NCBI GenBank assembly: GCA_964345475.1
Contig: CAYFQW010000001.1
Location: forward strand, 150,789 to 214,788
From: WRIS01 sp964345475
Lineage (GTDB): Bacteria; Actinomycetota; Coriobacteriia; Coriobacteriales; Eggerthellaceae
Length of the DNA: 64,000 nt
Reading direction: 5' to 3'
The position numbers were made by a program, and so were the translations under genes. This document shows, one piece after another, positions 49,438 to 58,060 of this stretch. Each line of letters opens with the position of its first letter. Within the stretch, counting starts at the first letter, position 1. Under the pieces are notes generated by a model. That model saw nothing but the letters and a program-made list of their open reading frames with translations, had not been told where the DNA came from and did no database searches.

Positions 49438-50709
49438 CTATACATATATTCGTGGCATACGGTGAGAGAAACCCGTTGTAACTTCGTGGGGAACAGTTCC
49501 TAGCATGATTGCCATGGCGTCAGCTGCAATAATTTTATCGTCCTGTCTGCCCAAAATGATAACTTCATCACCTATCTGCGGACTTAAACGCTGCTTCCTC
49601 CCAAAGGTTCTCATATCAACCTCAAACATACACTGGTCCATGCATATCGCGCCCACCTGCCGCACTGCCTCTCCGTGATAGATAAAATCGATGCGATCTG
49701 ACAACGCCCGGCTAAGCCCATCAGCATAGCCAATAGGAAGGGTGCATATTATGACACTTCCGGGACTTCGATACGACATTCCATAACTTACCCCTTCACT
49801 CATAGCCACCGAGCGAACGTCGACAACGCGAGCCTTCACCGACATGGCGGGCTGTAAGTCTGCTAGATGCCGAGTCTCCTTGCAAGCATGGATACCGTAT
49901 AGAGAAATACCCATGCGGACCATATCGAAATGTACGTCAGGATAACGGAACAGCGCTGCGGAATTTGATGCATGGACGATGCCCGGGTTGATACCGGCTG
50001 CCTGCATGCTGTGAACAGCTTCGAAAAAACGCTTTACTTGAATTTGGAAGTCGAGAGTCTCGGCGGTATCGGCCGTTGCAAAATGGGTAAAAGTTCCTAC
50101 CAGGTCTAAGGCGCGATGAAAATTTATCCGCTTCATGAATTCAAGAACCTCATCATGGCGAACGCCTATGCGGTTCATTCCAGTGTTTATTTTGAGATGA
50201 TACGGCGCTCTAATATTATGGGCATCAGCAAGCTCGGCATATTGAATAACAAACTCTGGTGTATAGACGGTAGGCATAACTTTATACGCGAGAAGTAAGG
50301 GTATTGATGCTATGGGAGGCTCTGACAGAATAAGCACAGGAGCGTTTATCAATGCCTCGCGCAACTCAATCGCTTCGTCAATTGTTGCCACGCCGAGATA
50401 GTCAGCTCCCGAATTAAGGGCAGTCTTTGCGACACGAACAGCACCGTGCCCGTAAGCGTCCGCCTTAACAACCGCCAAGAGACGACAACGCCTATCGATT
50501 TTCTGTTTAGCCAGCATCACATTATGCCGGATTGCATTTAGATCCACTTCTACCCAAGACCATCGTCTGTCCAACTCTGAGATGTGGCCTAGTTTCTCCG
50601 GATCGAAGGGAACAGCTTCATTGCCTTTTGCAGACTCTATGTCGCGAGAGTATTGAAAATTCTTATTCGCAAACCCAGTAAACCCATTAGGGATATCGTC
50701 CACTACCAT
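49438..50709 (-). CDS. alr: Alanine racemase
   Basis: PLP enzyme interconverting L- and D-alanine for peptidoglycan, 423 aa. The PLP lysine is in AVVKADAYGHGAVRVAK (about residue 85), and the second-subunit Tyr in SYGMSYRSPG with CMDQCMFEVD. The N terminus has ~50 extra residues before WVEVDLNAIRHNV, where the family normally begins. ATG 50709 is supported by GAGGAG 6 nt upstream, so the extension is probably translated. Followed by the uracil-DNA glycosylase gene. Confidence 0.94.
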   Translation of the reverse strand: MVVDDIPNGFTGFANKNFQYSRDIESAKGNEAVPFDPEKLGHISELDRRWSWVEVDLNAIRHNVMLAKQKIDRRCRLLAVVKADAYGHGAVRVAKTALNSGADYLGVATIDEAIELREALINAPVLILSEPPIASIPLLLAYKVMPTVYTPEFVIQYAELADAHNIRAPYHLKINTGMNRIGVRHDEVLEFMKRINFHRALDLVGTFTHFATADTAETLDFQIQVKRFFEAVHSMQAAGINPGIVHASNSAALFRYPDVHFDMVRMGISLYGIHACKETRHLADLQPAMSVKARVVDVRSVAMSEGVSYGMSYRSPGSVIICTLPIGYADGLSRALSDRIDFIYHGEAVRQVGAICMDQCMFEVDMRTFGRKQRLSPQIGDEVIILGRQDDKIIAADAMAIMLGTVPHEVTTGFSHRMPRIYV

Positions 50710-50753
50710 ATCTTTCTCCTCAGGTCTAAAGTTCGTATAGCTTCAGTCACTAG

Positions 50754-50779
50754 GTTTCAAATGCTTCAATCTTTGAAAC
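50754..50779. repeat. Inverted repeat between moaB/mog and alr
   Basis: GTTTCAAA (50754-50761) and TTTGAAAC (50772-50779), 10-nt spacer, in the 138-nt gap upstream of alr. Operator or weak terminator; no T-run on the minus strand. Confidence 0.4.
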
Positions 50780-50847
50780 GCTTATAAACTTTAAACCGTA
50801 TAAAATATATCAAACGGCTGCCTGCAAGTGTCGGTTCCTATAAACTC

Positions 50848-51333
50848 TTAATGCCCACACCCAGCCATCATTGATACAGCGTGCGGTAAAACATCTACAA
50901 TGCCTTCCCAATTCTCACGGGCAGCTTTTTCACTGCCTGGAAGATTGATTACCAGCGTAGACCCCCTTTGCATGCATAAAGCACGCGAAAGCATCGCATA
51001 AGGGGTAATCTTCAAGCTGTGCGCCCTCATAGCCTCAGCAATACCAGGAACATACCTTTCACACGCATCCTGTGTTGCTTCTGGGGTGACATCGCGTAAG
51101 GAAAGCCCGCTTCCCCCACAAGTCAAAACCACATCTACATCCAGCTTGTCGGCGGCCTCCACAATAGCCTTTGCTATTTCTTCACGCTCGTCTTTTACTA
51201 CTACATGGCCTTCACAGTGCCATCCTTTTTCTTGAATAAGCCCTTCAAGTGCTGCTCCTGCCGTATCTTGCTTAATGCTGCGCGTATCCGAGCAGGTGAT
51301 AAGCGCGAACCGAATGGGTGTATCTTTATGCAT
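50848..51333 (-). CDS. MoaB/Mog-type molybdopterin adenylyltransferase
   Basis: 161 aa, MoCF fold. Visible: FALITCSDTRSIKQDTAG, VVLTCGGSGLSLRDVTPEAT (the GGTG-like loop reads GGSG) and LVINLPGSEKAARENW. It adenylylates molybdopterin before metal insertion by MoeA. MoaB and Mog cannot be told apart reliably by eye. Start ATG 51333 with AAAGG 6 nt upstream. Downstream of moeA, 67 nt apart on the same strand. Confidence 0.88.
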   Translation of the reverse strand: MHKDTPIRFALITCSDTRSIKQDTAGAALEGLIQEKGWHCEGHVVVKDEREEIAKAIVEAADKLDVDVVLTCGGSGLSLRDVTPEATQDACERYVPGIAEAMRAHSLKITPYAMLSRALCMQRGSTLVINLPGSEKAARENWEGIVDVLPHAVSMMAGCGH

Positions 51334-51400
51334 GTGCTACCTTTCCCTTCTTGTTGCTTGAGCAAGGCACTTCGTTTGTCCAAGTTGGCATAGGTTATTC

Positions 51401-52657
51401 CTATAAACTTAATTCTTCCGGAACATCCAACAAAATGCATTCGATTATCGAACCTGCTGTACGCGATTCTAGGCCTTCGGGAATAATAGCCATGCAGTTG
51501 CTTCTTTGTATGACACCAAATAAACCCGAGCTTTGATTCGTTGCTGGAACAACGGTATATCCGCCGTCATCATCTTTGTACAGATTTGAACGTAGGAATA
51601 TTCTACGAGGATCCCGTTTTTTCACATCGTTGCCGAGCCTTGCCTTTATCTTCGGGCGAGAAAAATGTGTATAGCCTTGCATTTTTCTCAGGGCAGCGCG
51701 AATAATCATTTCAAAACCAAGGTAAGCTGCTGCGGGGTTTCCTGGCAGGCCGAATACAGGGACTCCCTCGACGATACCGAAAGTCTGTGCTTTTCCAGGC
51801 CTCATATTTACCGTCGTCATAAGAAGGTCGCCCAAGCTCTCAACAACAGGCTTGATAAAATCATAGTCGCCGTTTGAGGCTCCTCCCGTCGTAATAACAA
51901 AGTCGTAGGATTTTACTGCATCGGAGATACAGTCAGCCAAAAGTTCTGGATCGTCGTCAAGGCTTGGGAGCATGGTAGGAATACCTCCAGCAGCCTGCAC
52001 GCATGCCGCAATTGCATGACCATTGGAATTACGGATCTGCCCTGCGCGGGGTTTTTCAGTCGGGGGAACCAGCTCAGAGCCAATCGCAATAATTGCAACA
52101 CGCGGACGACGATACGTTTCAATTTCAACGATGCCACAGCTGGCTAGAAAACCCACCCCAGCACTGCCAATGACCTCATGCGCCTCAACAATAGTCTCTC
52201 CGGCTTTTGCTTCTTCTCCAGCCTCGCGTACATTCGAACGGTATGAGGTGGGCGCAGTAAAAGCAACTTTTGTTCCTGTCATACCAGAGTTGCCAAGCGT
52301 ATCAACTATCTCAAACTTTACTACCGAGTCAAGACATTCAGGGACGGGGGCGCCCGTCATAATACGGACGCATTGGCCGGATTCGACGGGGCCGTCATAA
52401 TTTACACCAGCAGGGATCTCAGCGATAACATCGAGCTCCACCGGGTTTTCGTCGCTTGCGTCTTCGATGTCTTTAGCAAGCAGGGCGTATCCATCCATAG
52501 CTGAATGGGCAAAAGAAGATACATCGATATCACTCTGCAAAGCCTTAACCGATACCCGCCCCACAACATCTAAGGTAGACACCACTTCAGTAGAAAGGGG
52601 TTTAACCTGAGATAAAACAAGTTTCTGTGCTTCTTCCAAAGAAAGCATTTCCAGCAT
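51401..52657 (-). CDS. moeA: Molybdopterin molybdenumtransferase MoeA
   Basis: Inserts molybdate into adenylyl-molybdopterin, 418 aa. Conserved pieces: SSFAHSAMDGYALLAKD, VRIMTGAPVPECLDSVVKFE, VAIIAIGSELVPPTEKPRAGQIRNSNGHAIAA, FVITTGGASNGDYDFIKPV, and GKAQTFGIVEGVPVFGLPGNPAAAYLGFEM. ATG 52657 with GAGGAGG 7-8 nt upstream. Molybdoenzymes are not in this window, but Eggerthellaceae genomes usually have many. Confidence 0.94.
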   Translation of the reverse strand: MLEMLSLEEAQKLVLSQVKPLSTEVVSTLDVVGRVSVKALQSDIDVSSFAHSAMDGYALLAKDIEDASDENPVELDVIAEIPAGVNYDGPVESGQCVRIMTGAPVPECLDSVVKFEIVDTLGNSGMTGTKVAFTAPTSYRSNVREAGEEAKAGETIVEAHEVIGSAGVGFLASCGIVEIETYRRPRVAIIAIGSELVPPTEKPRAGQIRNSNGHAIAACVQAAGGIPTMLPSLDDDPELLADCISDAVKSYDFVITTGGASNGDYDFIKPVVESLGDLLMTTVNMRPGKAQTFGIVEGVPVFGLPGNPAAAYLGFEMIIRAALRKMQGYTHFSRPKIKARLGNDVKKRDPRRIFLRSNLYKDDDGGYTVVPATNQSSGLFGVIQRSNCMAIIPEGLESRTAGSIIECILLDVPEELSL

Positions 52658-52693
52658 GCCTAATCCTCCTCATACATTCTTATATACTCAAAT

Positions 52694-53986
52694 TTATCGG
52701 CTGATGTTGTAAAATGCCTTCATTCCAGCATACACGCCAGCAAGATCAAGTTCTTCCTCTATCCGTATAAGACGATTGTATTTTGCGACCCTGTCGCTGC
52801 GGCAAGGTGCGCCAGCCTTAATCTGACCAGCATTGCTTGCCACCGCCAGATCGGCAATTGTTGTGTCTTCTGTTTCCCCTGAACGGTGGCTGATTACGCA
52901 CGTGTAGCCAGCCTGTTTAGCCATTTGAATTGCGTCGAGCGTTTCAGATAAGGTCCCAATCTGATTTACCTTGATGAGGATAGAATTCGCGCAACCCATC
53001 TCGATACCGCGTGCGAGGCGCTCAGGGTTTGTTACGAACAAATCGTCGCCGACCAGCTGAACCCTATCGCCGATACGGTCGGTCAAAGCCTTCCATCCAT
53101 CCCAATCTTCCTCTGCCATACCATCTTCAAGTGAAATTATCGGATACTTCTCAACAAGATTCGCCCAGTAATCAACCATTTCCTCACTCGTCAATTCACG
53201 GTCTTCACCCGCAAGGACATATTTCTTCTTTTCAACATCGTAAAACTCTGTTGCCGCAGGATCCATCGCAAACAAAATATCGGCACCTGGCTCATATCCA
53301 GCCTTTTTGCAGGCTTGCGTAATATACTCGAGCGGCTCTTCATTAGTTGTGAAATCGGGAGCAAAACCGCCCTCGTCTCCTACCCCACCAGAAAGCCCGG
53401 CCTCGTTCAAAACCCTGCGTAAGGTATGATAAATCTCTGAACACCAACGAACCGCCTCGGCAAAGGAGTCGGCTCCCACCGGCATAATCATGAACTCTTG
53501 AAAATCAACGTTGTTGTCGGCGTGTGCCCCTCCGTTGAGAATGTTCATCATAGGAACAGGAAGCGTTGTAGCATTGGGGCCACCCACGTATTTATAAAAA
53601 GGTAGATAAGAGGATTCGGCAGCCGCTTTTGCAACTGCCAGGGAAACGCCAAGGATAGCGTTAGCCCCGAACTTAGCTTTGTTATCCGTACCATCAAGAT
53701 CGATCATCTCTAAATCGATCAAGCGTTGTTCGTCGGCATGCATGCCGATAATAGCATCTGCAAGATCTTCGTTTACGTGAGACACCGCTTTGAGCGTACC
53801 CTTCCCTAAATACCGCTCGTCATCACCATCGCGAAGCTCAATCGCCTCGAAGGCACCAGTCGAAGCGCCGCTGGGCACTATTGCATGCCCGAATGAACCA
53901 TCCCCTAAAACAACTTCAACCTCTACGGTAGGATTGCCGCGGGAATCAAGCACTTCGCGACCATACACATCAATAATGATGCTCAT
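52694..53986 (-). CDS. eno: Enolase
   Basis: 2-phosphoglycerate/phosphoenolpyruvate interconversion in glycolysis/gluconeogenesis, 430 aa. Signatures: DVYGREVLDSRGNPTVEVEV, GHAIVPSGASTGAFEAIELRDGD, SLEDGMAEEDWDGWK, LVGDDLFVTN, LIKVNQIGTLSETLDAI and SHRSGETEDTTIADLAV. Start ATG 53986 (MSIIIDVYG) has AGGAGG 6 nt before it; the upstream ATG at 54019 has no ribosome site. It is 36 nt before moeA on the same strand, so the two may share a transcript. Confidence 0.97.
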   Translation of the reverse strand: MSIIIDVYGREVLDSRGNPTVEVEVVLGDGSFGHAIVPSGASTGAFEAIELRDGDDERYLGKGTLKAVSHVNEDLADAIIGMHADEQRLIDLEMIDLDGTDNKAKFGANAILGVSLAVAKAAAESSYLPFYKYVGGPNATTLPVPMMNILNGGAHADNNVDFQEFMIMPVGADSFAEAVRWCSEIYHTLRRVLNEAGLSGGVGDEGGFAPDFTTNEEPLEYITQACKKAGYEPGADILFAMDPAATEFYDVEKKKYVLAGEDRELTSEEMVDYWANLVEKYPIISLEDGMAEEDWDGWKALTDRIGDRVQLVGDDLFVTNPERLARGIEMGCANSILIKVNQIGTLSETLDAIQMAKQAGYTCVISHRSGETEDTTIADLAVASNAGQIKAGAPCRSDRVAKYNRLIRIEEELDLAGVYAGMKAFYNISR

Positions 53987-54271
53987 GAACAGCCTCCTTA
54001 GCCTATCTGAATACTTCATCTATATACCTAATACAAACATAATCTTCGTACGGATCCTATGATACAAGAAGATGCCTCTTGGCACAGATTATTCTTTAGG
54101 AATCGAACAAGAATACCCTACTTCCCATAAGAGCCCCTCACTCAAATAGGTTCCATAGAGCTGAATGGAAGTGATTTCTGCTTTCCAAGCATAAGAAAGG
54201 CACCTTCGTTGAACAGGGGCCTTCGAGCCTGTGTTGCAGCATGCACACCACGTGCATCTCATACGAAATAA
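53987..54271. other. Intergenic region eno-ecfT
   Basis: About 285 nt carrying the eno promoter and the end of ecfT. I see no strong hairpin, repeat or small gene. Confidence 0.4.
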
Positions 54272-55117
54272 TTAGAGGAAAAACCCGCATGCAAAACAAA
54301 GACCTAAGCCTAGAGACATAGTCATAAAGGACCGAAGGGTGAACGCGCGAGGATGCAAACGACTACGTGCTTCGCTCATGCCATAACAGCGTGAATCCAT
54401 GGCTGTCGCCAAGGTGTCAGCCCTGCGAAAAAGCCCTACAAACAAAGGAATGAGCACAGGTTGCCAAGCTTTTATTCGACGTATGGGGCCCCCTTCAGAA
54501 AACCTTGCACCCCTCGATTGCTGGGCAGCCTGAACCCGGGTCAGCTCTTCGGCGGTCAGAGGTATAAACCGCAAAGCGATAGACACAATCATGGCTACGT
54601 CATCGACGGGCACTCTGACACGACGCAGAGGAGCCATGAAGTCCAACAGTGCATCAACGAGCTCGTTTGAGGTGCTCGAGAGGCTTAGAACCAAACTGGC
54701 TAACACGAGCAGAAGGATACGTAAGGAATAAAAGCATCCCAAGGAAAATCCGGCAGGAATAAAGTAGAGCCCCCTAATCAGATGCATCGGCTCCATGGCC
54801 TGAAACACCCCAGCAGAGACCTGTCCTAGCCCGTACACGCTCGGCTCTGCGACATTATCAAAAGAAAAAGAATTAAAAAGCAGTACGAAAAGAAGCAGAA
54901 TATACAGAGGAAGAAGCAGCGAAAAAAGGGTTTTAAGGGGCAAGCGAGCCAAAACGCAAGCAGCTAAGCAAGCTATGAGGCATACCAGTAAGCCCGTCCA
55001 CGTTCGAACGAAGAATAAAGTTGCTGAATATGCGATGAGCAAGACAAACTTCACCCGGGTATCCGAACGATGAATCGAAGAATTTTTTGAGATGTAGCTA
55101 TGTAGACTAATCTGCAT
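54272..55117 (-). CDS. Energy-coupling factor transporter transmembrane protein EcfT-like
   Basis: 281 aa with about 5-6 hydrophobic segments at the N-terminal two thirds and a cytoplasmic coupling region: RVQAAQQSRGARFSEGGPIRRIKAW and ALATAMDSRCYGMSE are the two coupling helices (normally A-R-G; the second is S-R-C here). EcfT links the paired EcfA ATPases to vitamin-binding S components. No ecfA or S-component gene is adjacent, so it may be a stand-alone or shared T unit. The start has no clear ribosome site and overlaps a repeat-bearing frame upstream. Confidence 0.82.
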   Translation of the reverse strand: MQISLHSYISKNSSIHRSDTRVKFVLLIAYSATLFFVRTWTGLLVCLIACLAACVLARLPLKTLFSLLLPLYILLLFVLLFNSFSFDNVAEPSVYGLGQVSAGVFQAMEPMHLIRGLYFIPAGFSLGCFYSLRILLLVLASLVLSLSSTSNELVDALLDFMAPLRRVRVPVDDVAMIVSIALRFIPLTAEELTRVQAAQQSRGARFSEGGPIRRIKAWQPVLIPLFVGLFRRADTLATAMDSRCYGMSEARSRLHPRAFTLRSFMTMSLGLGLCFACGFFL

Positions 55118-55301
55118 CTAATCTTGTTTCGGACGATATGTTAATTCGCTCGACACGCGCCGCCAGCTTTGTTTCGCTGGTCTCATGTCGCCTGTCACGT
55201 GCCGCCAGCTTTGCTCCGCTAGTCTCCGTGTTGCCAGCCACATGCTGCCGACCTTGCGCTGCCAGCTTCGTGCTATTTGTCCTGCTTCTTAATATCGCCA
55301 A
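55107..55301 (-). CDS. Possible small ORF made of 14-residue repeats
   Basis: 64-codon frame starting at TTG 55301, weak AGGAAG before it. It encodes a polar Lys/Arg/Glu peptide with repeats ETSGAKLAARDRRH, ETSETKLAARVERI and an earlier partial copy (STKLAAQGRQ). At DNA level the repeat period is 42 nt (55155, 55197) and the third copy starts 57 nt later (55254), all multiples of three. That is compatible with coding, but no homolog is known to me. It overlaps the end of the helical-protein gene and the start of ecfT. Confidence 0.3.
   Translation of the reverse strand: MAILRSRTNSTKLAAQGRQHVAGNTETSGAKLAARDRRHETSETKLAARVERINISSETRLDAD
55155..55270. repeat. Imperfect tandem repeats, 42-nt period
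   Basis: Units begin at 55155, 55197 and 55254 and share the core CGCCAGCTTTG or CTGCCAGCTTCG. The first two copies are about 80% alike by eye. Lies between the small helical-protein gene and ecfT. Confidence 0.65.
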
Positions 55302-55530
55302 TCACTTCCTGAGCCTTCTTATTAACATCTTCCATAAGATCGCGCGCGCCCTCAGTGAACTCCTTACCGCTATCTTTGACCTGTTCAAAAATTCCAGGTG
55401 CCTTTTCTTGGACCTGGTCAACAAGCTCTTTAGCTTTATCAGCGACGCCTGGAGCCTTATCCTTAATAAAGGATGTTACTTCGTCTGCCTTTTCAAAAAT
55501 CTCGTTTGTAAAATCGTTTAAGGTTGCCAT
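55273..55530 (-). CDS. Small amphipathic helical protein (unknown, LEA/apolipoprotein-like pattern)
   Basis: 85 aa, almost wholly predicted helix, no Cys, many Lys/Glu. Two halves look repeated: IKDKAPGVADKAKELVDQV and VQEKAPGIFEQVKDSGKEF share KAPG followed by an acidic/basic heptad pattern. Such proteins resemble CsbD/YtxH-like or LEA-type stress proteins, but I cannot assign a family. A strong ribosome site (AGGGAGG) lies 8 nt before ATG 55530, so it is certainly translated. It precedes ecfT on the strand; no functional link is clear. Confidence 0.68.
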   Translation of the reverse strand: MATLNDFTNEIFEKADEVTSFIKDKAPGVADKAKELVDQVQEKAPGIFEQVKDSGKEFTEGARDLMEDVNKKAQEVIGDIKKQDK

Positions 55531-55735
55531 ACTGGTTCCTCCCTTGTATTCATGCTGCGTTGAAAAAGCTGTACCGCGCGATCTTCCACACCTACAATAG
55601 TCCTAGGCGTGCTGAGCATGCAGCACATGCTCAGTATACAGAACATGTACGCCTTCTGCCCTCAAAACATCTACTTCGGTCTTATCGTACCCTACCTTGA
55701 AGTGTTCGAATGCTCAGCGAGACATGTTTTCAGAT

Positions 55736-56299
55736 CTATTTTGAAAACATCAAAGAAAGAGCTTCTGACCTGGTCACACTGCTCCGCTGGAACGAACCTC
55801 GCACGGCGCTGGTCGTCGTTTTCGTTCCAGGCTTTTTCACGCCTCGCATACTCATGCACATATGCTCGGCCTCGAGTACTACGATGGCTCCTTGAGGTTC
55901 AAGATATTCAACAATCGTGTCAGCCACCTGTGATGTTAAACGCTCCTGGACTTGAGGGCGTCTTGCATACACATCGAGGAGGCGAGCAAGTTTTGAAAGG
56001 CCGCAAATACGGCCATTTATTGAAGGGATATAGGCAATATGTGCCAAACCGAAAAAGGGAACAAGATGATGTTCGCACATAGAGTAGAAGGGTATGTCTC
56101 GGACTAAGATCATTTCTCTGTGACCCTCATCGAAGGTCACCTCGAAGCAGCTTGCAGGATCAGCCTCAAGTCCGGAGAACACCTCTTCATACATCCTCGC
56201 AACGCGAGCGGGCGTGTCAAGCAAACCTTCTCTTTCGGGATCTTCCCCAACACCTTCGAGGATAAGACGAACCCCTTGCTCGATCTTTTCTAAGTCCAT
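55736..56299 (-). CDS. folE: GTP cyclohydrolase I
   Basis: 187 aa, first step of folate (tetrahydropterin) synthesis. Visible: GLLDTPARVARMYEEVFSGL, SMCEHHLVPFFGLAHIAYIP (Zn ligands Cys and His), GLSKLARLLDVYARRPQVQERLT, VVLEAEHMCMSMRGVKKPGTKTTTSAVRG (third Zn Cys). The length is typical of the canonical FolE. ATG 56299 has AGGCAGG before it. Downstream of the ribosomal operon terminator, apparently separate. Confidence 0.95.
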   Translation of the reverse strand: MDLEKIEQGVRLILEGVGEDPEREGLLDTPARVARMYEEVFSGLEADPASCFEVTFDEGHREMILVRDIPFYSMCEHHLVPFFGLAHIAYIPSINGRICGLSKLARLLDVYARRPQVQERLTSQVADTIVEYLEPQGAIVVLEAEHMCMSMRGVKKPGTKTTTSAVRGSFQRSSVTRSEALSLMFSK

Positions 56300-56349
56300 A
56301 CATCCTGCCTTCCTATCGTCTTACATGAATCCAATCTTAGCTACCCCTA

Positions 56350-56384
56350 GTAAAAACGGAAGCTCATATGGCTTCCGTTTTTAC
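56350..56384 (-). terminator. Terminator of the infA-rplQ operon
   Basis: Perfect 14-bp stem, GTAAAAACGGAAGC (56350-56363) and GCTTCCGTTTTTAC (56371-56384), 7-nt loop. Reading the minus strand the stem ends in TTTTTAC, a typical T-rich end. It is 60 nt past rplQ. Confidence 0.88.
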
Positions 56385-56444
56385 GTAATGTACTTTATTC
56401 CCAAACCGTCCCTGTTGGGCCGTTTTACTTCTGGCCGCAGATGC

Positions 56445-57062
56445 TTACTCTTTCTCTGCTTCTGTTTCAGAGGGAACTTCTTCTGCCTCGACCTCGGCCT
56501 CTTCTGTCTCAGCCTTTACCTCAGCGGCAGCTTCTTCTTGGGCTGCTGACGCTTCTTCCACAGGCTCTGCTTCGACAACAGCCTCACTTTCAGGCTTTTC
56601 CGCATCCTCTTCCGTCACTTTTTGAGCTGTCACCTTTTTTGGGGCAGCCTTCTTGGCAGAAGCTTTCTTTGCGGCTGGTTTTTCTTCTTTTTTCTTTGGG
56701 ACTGGCTCGGTAACAAGCTCCATGATAACCATGTTGGCGTTGTCACCTTTGCGCGTACCAAGTTTCATGATACGGGAATAGCCACCATTGCGATCGGCGA
56801 ACATCCCCTGATCAACCTTTTCAAATATCTCACGAACCAACTCTTTGTCACCAAGGGCTGCAATGGCCAAACGGCGAGAGTGAATATCACCGCGCTTTGC
56901 CCAGGTAATAATACGATCGACATCGCCACGGATCTCCTTAGCGCGCACGTCGATAGTTTTTATACGGTCGTTAAGAAACAGGGCGCAGACAAGGTTTTTC
57001 TTCATTGCCTTGGTGTGGCTGGCGTCCGTGCCAAGCTTACGACCTCTCTTATAGTGTCTCAT
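56445..57062 (-). CDS. rplQ: 50S ribosomal protein L17 with long acidic C-terminal extension
   Basis: 205 aa. The first ~120 residues are canonical L17: MRHYKRGRKLGTDASHTKAMKKNLVCALFLNDRIKTIDVRAKEIR by key parts (RKLG, HTKAM, IKTIDVRAKE), through NGGYSRIMKLGTRKGDNANMVIMELV. About 80 residues follow that L17 does not normally have: a Lys/Ala stretch (AAKKASAKKAAPKK) then an Ala/Glu-rich acidic tail ending at the stop. Last gene of the operon. The tail may be disordered and exposed on the ribosome. Confidence 0.95.
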   Translation of the reverse strand: MRHYKRGRKLGTDASHTKAMKKNLVCALFLNDRIKTIDVRAKEIRGDVDRIITWAKRGDIHSRRLAIAALGDKELVREIFEKVDQGMFADRNGGYSRIMKLGTRKGDNANMVIMELVTEPVPKKKEEKPAAKKASAKKAAPKKVTAQKVTEEDAEKPESEAVVEAEPVEEASAAQEEAAAEVKAETEEAEVEAEEVPSETEAEKE

Positions 57063-57075
57063 AGCTTTATATCTC

Positions 57076-58026
57076 CTATTGTTTCAAATTGAGATCCATA
57101 GAGATGAGCTTATCCTTCACCTCTTCGATGGATTTCGCACCGAAGTTCCTTATATTCAAAAGATCGCCTTCAGAGAATTCAACCAACTGACGCACAGAAT
57201 GAATGCCGGCACGCTTCAGGCAGTTGTAAGAACGGACAGAAAGATCGAGATCTTCAATTTGCTTATCAAGCTCGGCGTTCGTCTCGACGCCCTCAGGTGC
57301 AAAAATGGAGGGCACTTCTATCTCCTCGTCTTCTTCTGTCTCTGTTAGACTGAGGAATGCACCCATGTATTGGGTTACTATATTAGCTGCACTGCATACC
57401 GCGTCGGTGGGGGTAATAGAGCCATCGGTCTCAACTTCAAATACCAGCTTATCGTAGTCTGTACGTTGTCCAACGCGAGTATCTGTCACGTTCGAGGTGC
57501 AACGGCGAACAGGTGAGAATAATGAATCAACGTATATTACGCCAATCGGGTCCTCCACACGCTTGTTGCGCTCGGCAGAAACGTAGCCGCGACCAACTCC
57601 AATACGGATGTCCATATTAAGCTGTCCACCATCGGCGATACTACAGATCACATGATCTGGGTTGATAAGATCAAACTCTGCGGGAACTTCTAGGTCGGCG
57701 CCGGTAACGGTGCAAGGTCCTACCGCTGACAACCGTGCGGTTGCCTCTTCGCAGTCGTCGAGAAGGGCAGAGAAAACCAAGCCCTTTACGTTCAGGACAA
57801 TATCAGTTATATCATCAATAACACCTTCGGCGGTTGAAAACTCGTGATGCACCCCTTCGATCTGGATAGCTGTAGCTTTCGCACCATCCAACGATGAGAG
57901 CAGCACGCGGCGCATGCAATTACCAAGCGTATAGCCGTAACCACGCTCAAGCGGCTCGACAACGAAACGAGCAACTGTCTCGTTGACTTCTTCCGTTGTT
58001 ACCGTCGGCCTCATGAACTCTGTCAT
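57076..58026 (-). CDS. rpoA: DNA-directed RNA polymerase alpha subunit
   Basis: 316 aa. N-terminal assembly domain with VEPLERGYGYTLGNCMRRVLLSSLDGAKATAIQIEGVHHEFSTAEGV and a C-terminal DNA/activator-binding domain (LDLSVRSYNCLKRAGIHSVRQLVEFSEGDLLNIRNFGAKSIEEVKDKL). Start ATG 58026 with GGAGG 9-10 nt upstream. Between rpsD and rplQ. Confidence 0.97.
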   Translation of the reverse strand: MTEFMRPTVTTEEVNETVARFVVEPLERGYGYTLGNCMRRVLLSSLDGAKATAIQIEGVHHEFSTAEGVIDDITDIVLNVKGLVFSALLDDCEEATARLSAVGPCTVTGADLEVPAEFDLINPDHVICSIADGGQLNMDIRIGVGRGYVSAERNKRVEDPIGVIYVDSLFSPVRRCTSNVTDTRVGQRTDYDKLVFEVETDGSITPTDAVCSAANIVTQYMGAFLSLTETEEDEEIEVPSIFAPEGVETNAELDKQIEDLDLSVRSYNCLKRAGIHSVRQLVEFSEGDLLNIRNFGAKSIEEVKDKLISMDLNLKQ

Positions 58027-58060
58027 ATTGTGTGAGCCTCCTTAAAAGCCGCAAAAAACA

